DNA of 64,000 nt from Nereocystis luetkeana (Eukaryota; Sar; Phaeophyceae; Laminariales; Laminariaceae): the NCBI GenBank assembly GCA_031213475.1, contig JARUPZ010000035.1:3524953-3588952 (forward strand), written 5' to 3'. A model generated the notes under the pieces. That model worked only from the letters and a program-made list of their open reading frames with translations. It was not told the DNA's origin and searched no databases. Below are positions 62,100 through 64,000 of this stretch, one piece after another. The position numbers and the translations under genes were made by a program. Position 1 is the stretch's first letter, and every line of letters begins with the position of its first letter.

Positions 62100-63120
62100 A
62101 GACTATGAGGGAGACAAGAGAAAAGAGAGAAAAGCTGAAATATCACAAAGTGCTCGAGGCGCGTGAGCTAATGGAATGCCAACGTGCCGGGTACGAGAGA
62201 GCCCCCAAAAAAACAAACCATTATAGAAAATGTAACATTTTTGACAAGAAAACTATCCGGGAGCATGTACACTTACTCGTGCCAGGTGTGATGCGATACA
62301 CCAGCACATGGTATGATACTACCCTAGGCCTGGGTACGAATTGGTTGGCGCAGCCAGTACAGATACCGCATGCATGACGGTCCATGAAAGACCGTGAGTA
62401 CGCGCGATCGACATATCTCACACAGCTCGCAATTATGAATTTCGACGAAGTCCTCGATCTCGCGGCTGATTTTCATATCATTTTCATTAACAGGTACTGC
62501 TGTAGAAATCAACAGTCCCTCTTCGCCGCATCGCCCCCCCCCCCCCCCCCAGGGTGGTGAGGGGCCCCTTCCGGAGGCGTTATTTTTGCTTTCGCTTCAC
62601 TTCCGATGACAATCAGGGTGAAATATGAAGTTTGGGCATGGGTTGGTAGCGGGAGACAGTAACTCGTTCATCGTGTGCAACGTCTTCGTCTCTCCCTTTC
62701 TCCTCCCTCCTGTGTTTACTCGTCTCTTGATTTGTGAAGTTTGCCGCTGTATAGGATGGCGTTATGTGGGGCGTACGTAATTTTCTGCATACATGTATAC
62801 TGCAAGTATATTTTTCAATCCATCGTTTTAATGTACTGGTGCTCTCAGCCAGTATGCCTGTACTGGCAGTATGTACTGTGCCAGTACCCTGCCGTAAATA
62901 ATACCTGATACCTTATTTATCAGTATTCCGCGCTCCTTATGACAGGGTGGGTGGTGGTGACCCCACGGACCGCAGCATCAACAGTCGTTGCCATGTTGTC
63001 ATGACCCTTGGAAACATTTCCAGTATTAAAGTGGTCCCTCTGCAGTACCTGCCGGTTGATTCGTGTACGCGCCATAGTGCCTGTGGAACCGCTTGGGACT
63101 TATCGCATGGGATTCACCAA
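62100..63120. other. No gene seen
   Basis: A poly-C run at 62527-62550; CCAGTATGCCTGTACTGGCA type inverted motifs at 62850-62890; no exon signature. Confidence 0.45.
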
Positions 63121-63125
63121 TGTGG

Positions 63126-63242
63126 TATCACGGGAGACCATAGTTAACAGGACCTATGGTATACCAGGTACATAAAACACCTATATATTTAACCATTTTT
63201 ACTAGCAGTATTTGGTCCTGTAAGCTATGGTCCCCTGTAATA
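63126..63242. mobile_element. TA-MITE copy with an ACCAGGTAC insertion
   Basis: TATCACGGGAGACCATAGTT to CTATGGTCCCCTGTAATA. The core contains ATACCAGGTACATAAAAC, longer than other copies. Confidence 0.76.
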
Positions 63243-63303
63243 GTGTGCGGAGTGGTGCCGGTGGCCGCTATATGTAGTGCCGGTGTTGTTGGCTTGCGCA
63301 TCC

Positions 63304-63409
63304 TTAACCCTTTTAGGACTGCAGTCTGGTTTTGGGGACAATTGGGGACAAATTACTTGGAATTTGACCGCCTTGTCCCACGAACGGGACGGGGGTTCTA
63401 AAGGGGTTA
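63304..63409. mobile_element. Hairpin MITE copy
   Basis: TAACCCTTTTAGGACTGCAG to ACGGGGGTTCTAAAGGGGTT, with a small internal duplication of GGGGACAATT. Confidence 0.76.
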
Positions 63410-63453
63410 AGGGGGAACAACTCTGCTGTGGTATATCACCGCATGATAGCCGG

Positions 63454-63925
63454 TCACCCCGGTAGTCTAGTGGTTACCCCCGAATGGAACTTTTGCGGGG
63501 GGCCATATTAAACAGGACCTACGGTACACACAAAAACCTACATATTTAGCTAGTTTTACCTGCAAGATTCGCTTCTATTTACTGTGGTCCCCCGTAATAT
63601 TTCTTTCTTTGTAGCTTTGATCCTGGAGTTCGAATGCCACCGTGGCGAGATTGTGAGCTCATTTGCAAAACGTAAAAAACGAAAAAAAGGAATCAAGTGC
63701 TGTTGAGAGCGCCCAGCATGGGTAGACGCTGCGCAACTCGACGCGAGTCGACGAGGGAAGAAGGGGATGAAGACTTCTCGCGATAAAAACGCCTTCCAAG
63801 GCAAGAACCGTAGTGGGGAGGGGTGGAAGAAAGCCTACCTCGCGACCGCGAATCTGAGTTGCGACTGTTGATCTGGAGGGAGAGAGCAACGGAGGGCGAA
63901 CATAATACATGGGAGGAAAGTGAAA
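63454..63925 (+). mobile_element. tRNA-derived SINE split by a MITE
   Basis: A box TAGTCTAGTGG at 63463-63473 and B box-like GGAGTTCGAATGCC at 63625-63638 are separated by a MITE at 63492-63600. The body matches the 5931 copy (GAGAGCGCCCAGCATGGGTA, GAGTCGACGAGGGAAGAA, ATCTGAGTTGCGAC). The A tail is lost or decayed. Confidence 0.75.
63492..63600. mobile_element. TA-MITE copy inside the tRNA-SINE
   Basis: TTTGCGGGGGGCCATATTAA to GTGGTCCCCCGTAATA. Confidence 0.76.
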
Positions 63926-64000
63926 GATGTAAAATGGTACATGTCATACTGTAAGAGAAACCGACGCATTTTGCACATTGCATATTTACGAGTGCTGTTT

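Overview
This window looks like nuclear DNA of a eukaryote with large, repeat-filled introns. It has GT-AG introns plus two probable GC-AG introns, small exons, proteins padded with Gly/Ala/Glu runs, a tRNA-derived SINE, a LINE, MITEs, one N gap and no operon structure. Mid-range GC, long introns and padded GC-rich exons are compatible with a large-genome stramenopile such as a brown alga. That is an inference from style, not from a marker gene.

Two genes can be rebuilt by joining exons whose splice phases agree and whose joined product matches a known family. (1) Plus strand, 17293 to the N gap at 34707: a SAPS-domain protein, the regulatory subunit family of the Sit4/PP6 protein phosphatase. 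Twelve exons are found; the first coding exon and the C-terminus are missing. (2) Minus strand, 57702 down to 35281: a secreted-type histidine acid phosphatase (histidine phosphatase superfamily, branch 2) with both catalytic signatures. Eight exons are found, one intron is 11.7 kb, and the last few residues are unresolved. The two genes converge on the gap at 34707-34806. A third gene probably starts at 58027 on the plus strand, 324 bp from the phosphatase start codon, so the interval 57703-58026 is likely a shared promoter. Its family is not recognised.

Layout: 1-17292 holds mostly repeats (GGGTC and GGTGCGGTTC minisatellites, hairpin MITEs, two Harbinger-like elements, a tRNA-SINE). 17293-34706 is the SAPS gene, with retroposons and MITEs in its introns. 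34707-36180 is the gap and an inverted pair of retroposons around the last phosphatase exon. 36181-57702 is the rest of the phosphatase gene, including LINE fragments and a (GACA)n block. 57703-64000 is the third gene start and more repeats.

The most notable material is in the repeats. A SINE-like and a LINE family both end in GAGTAC followed by a poly-C tail, which accounts for many of the poly-C/poly-G runs and suggests a LINE/SINE pair. Three exons have duplicates of their 3' end together with the splice donor in the adjacent intron. Short motifs such as TACCTGGTA recur far more often than chance. I found no rRNA, no intact stand-alone tRNA gene, no CRISPR array and no obvious viral gene.
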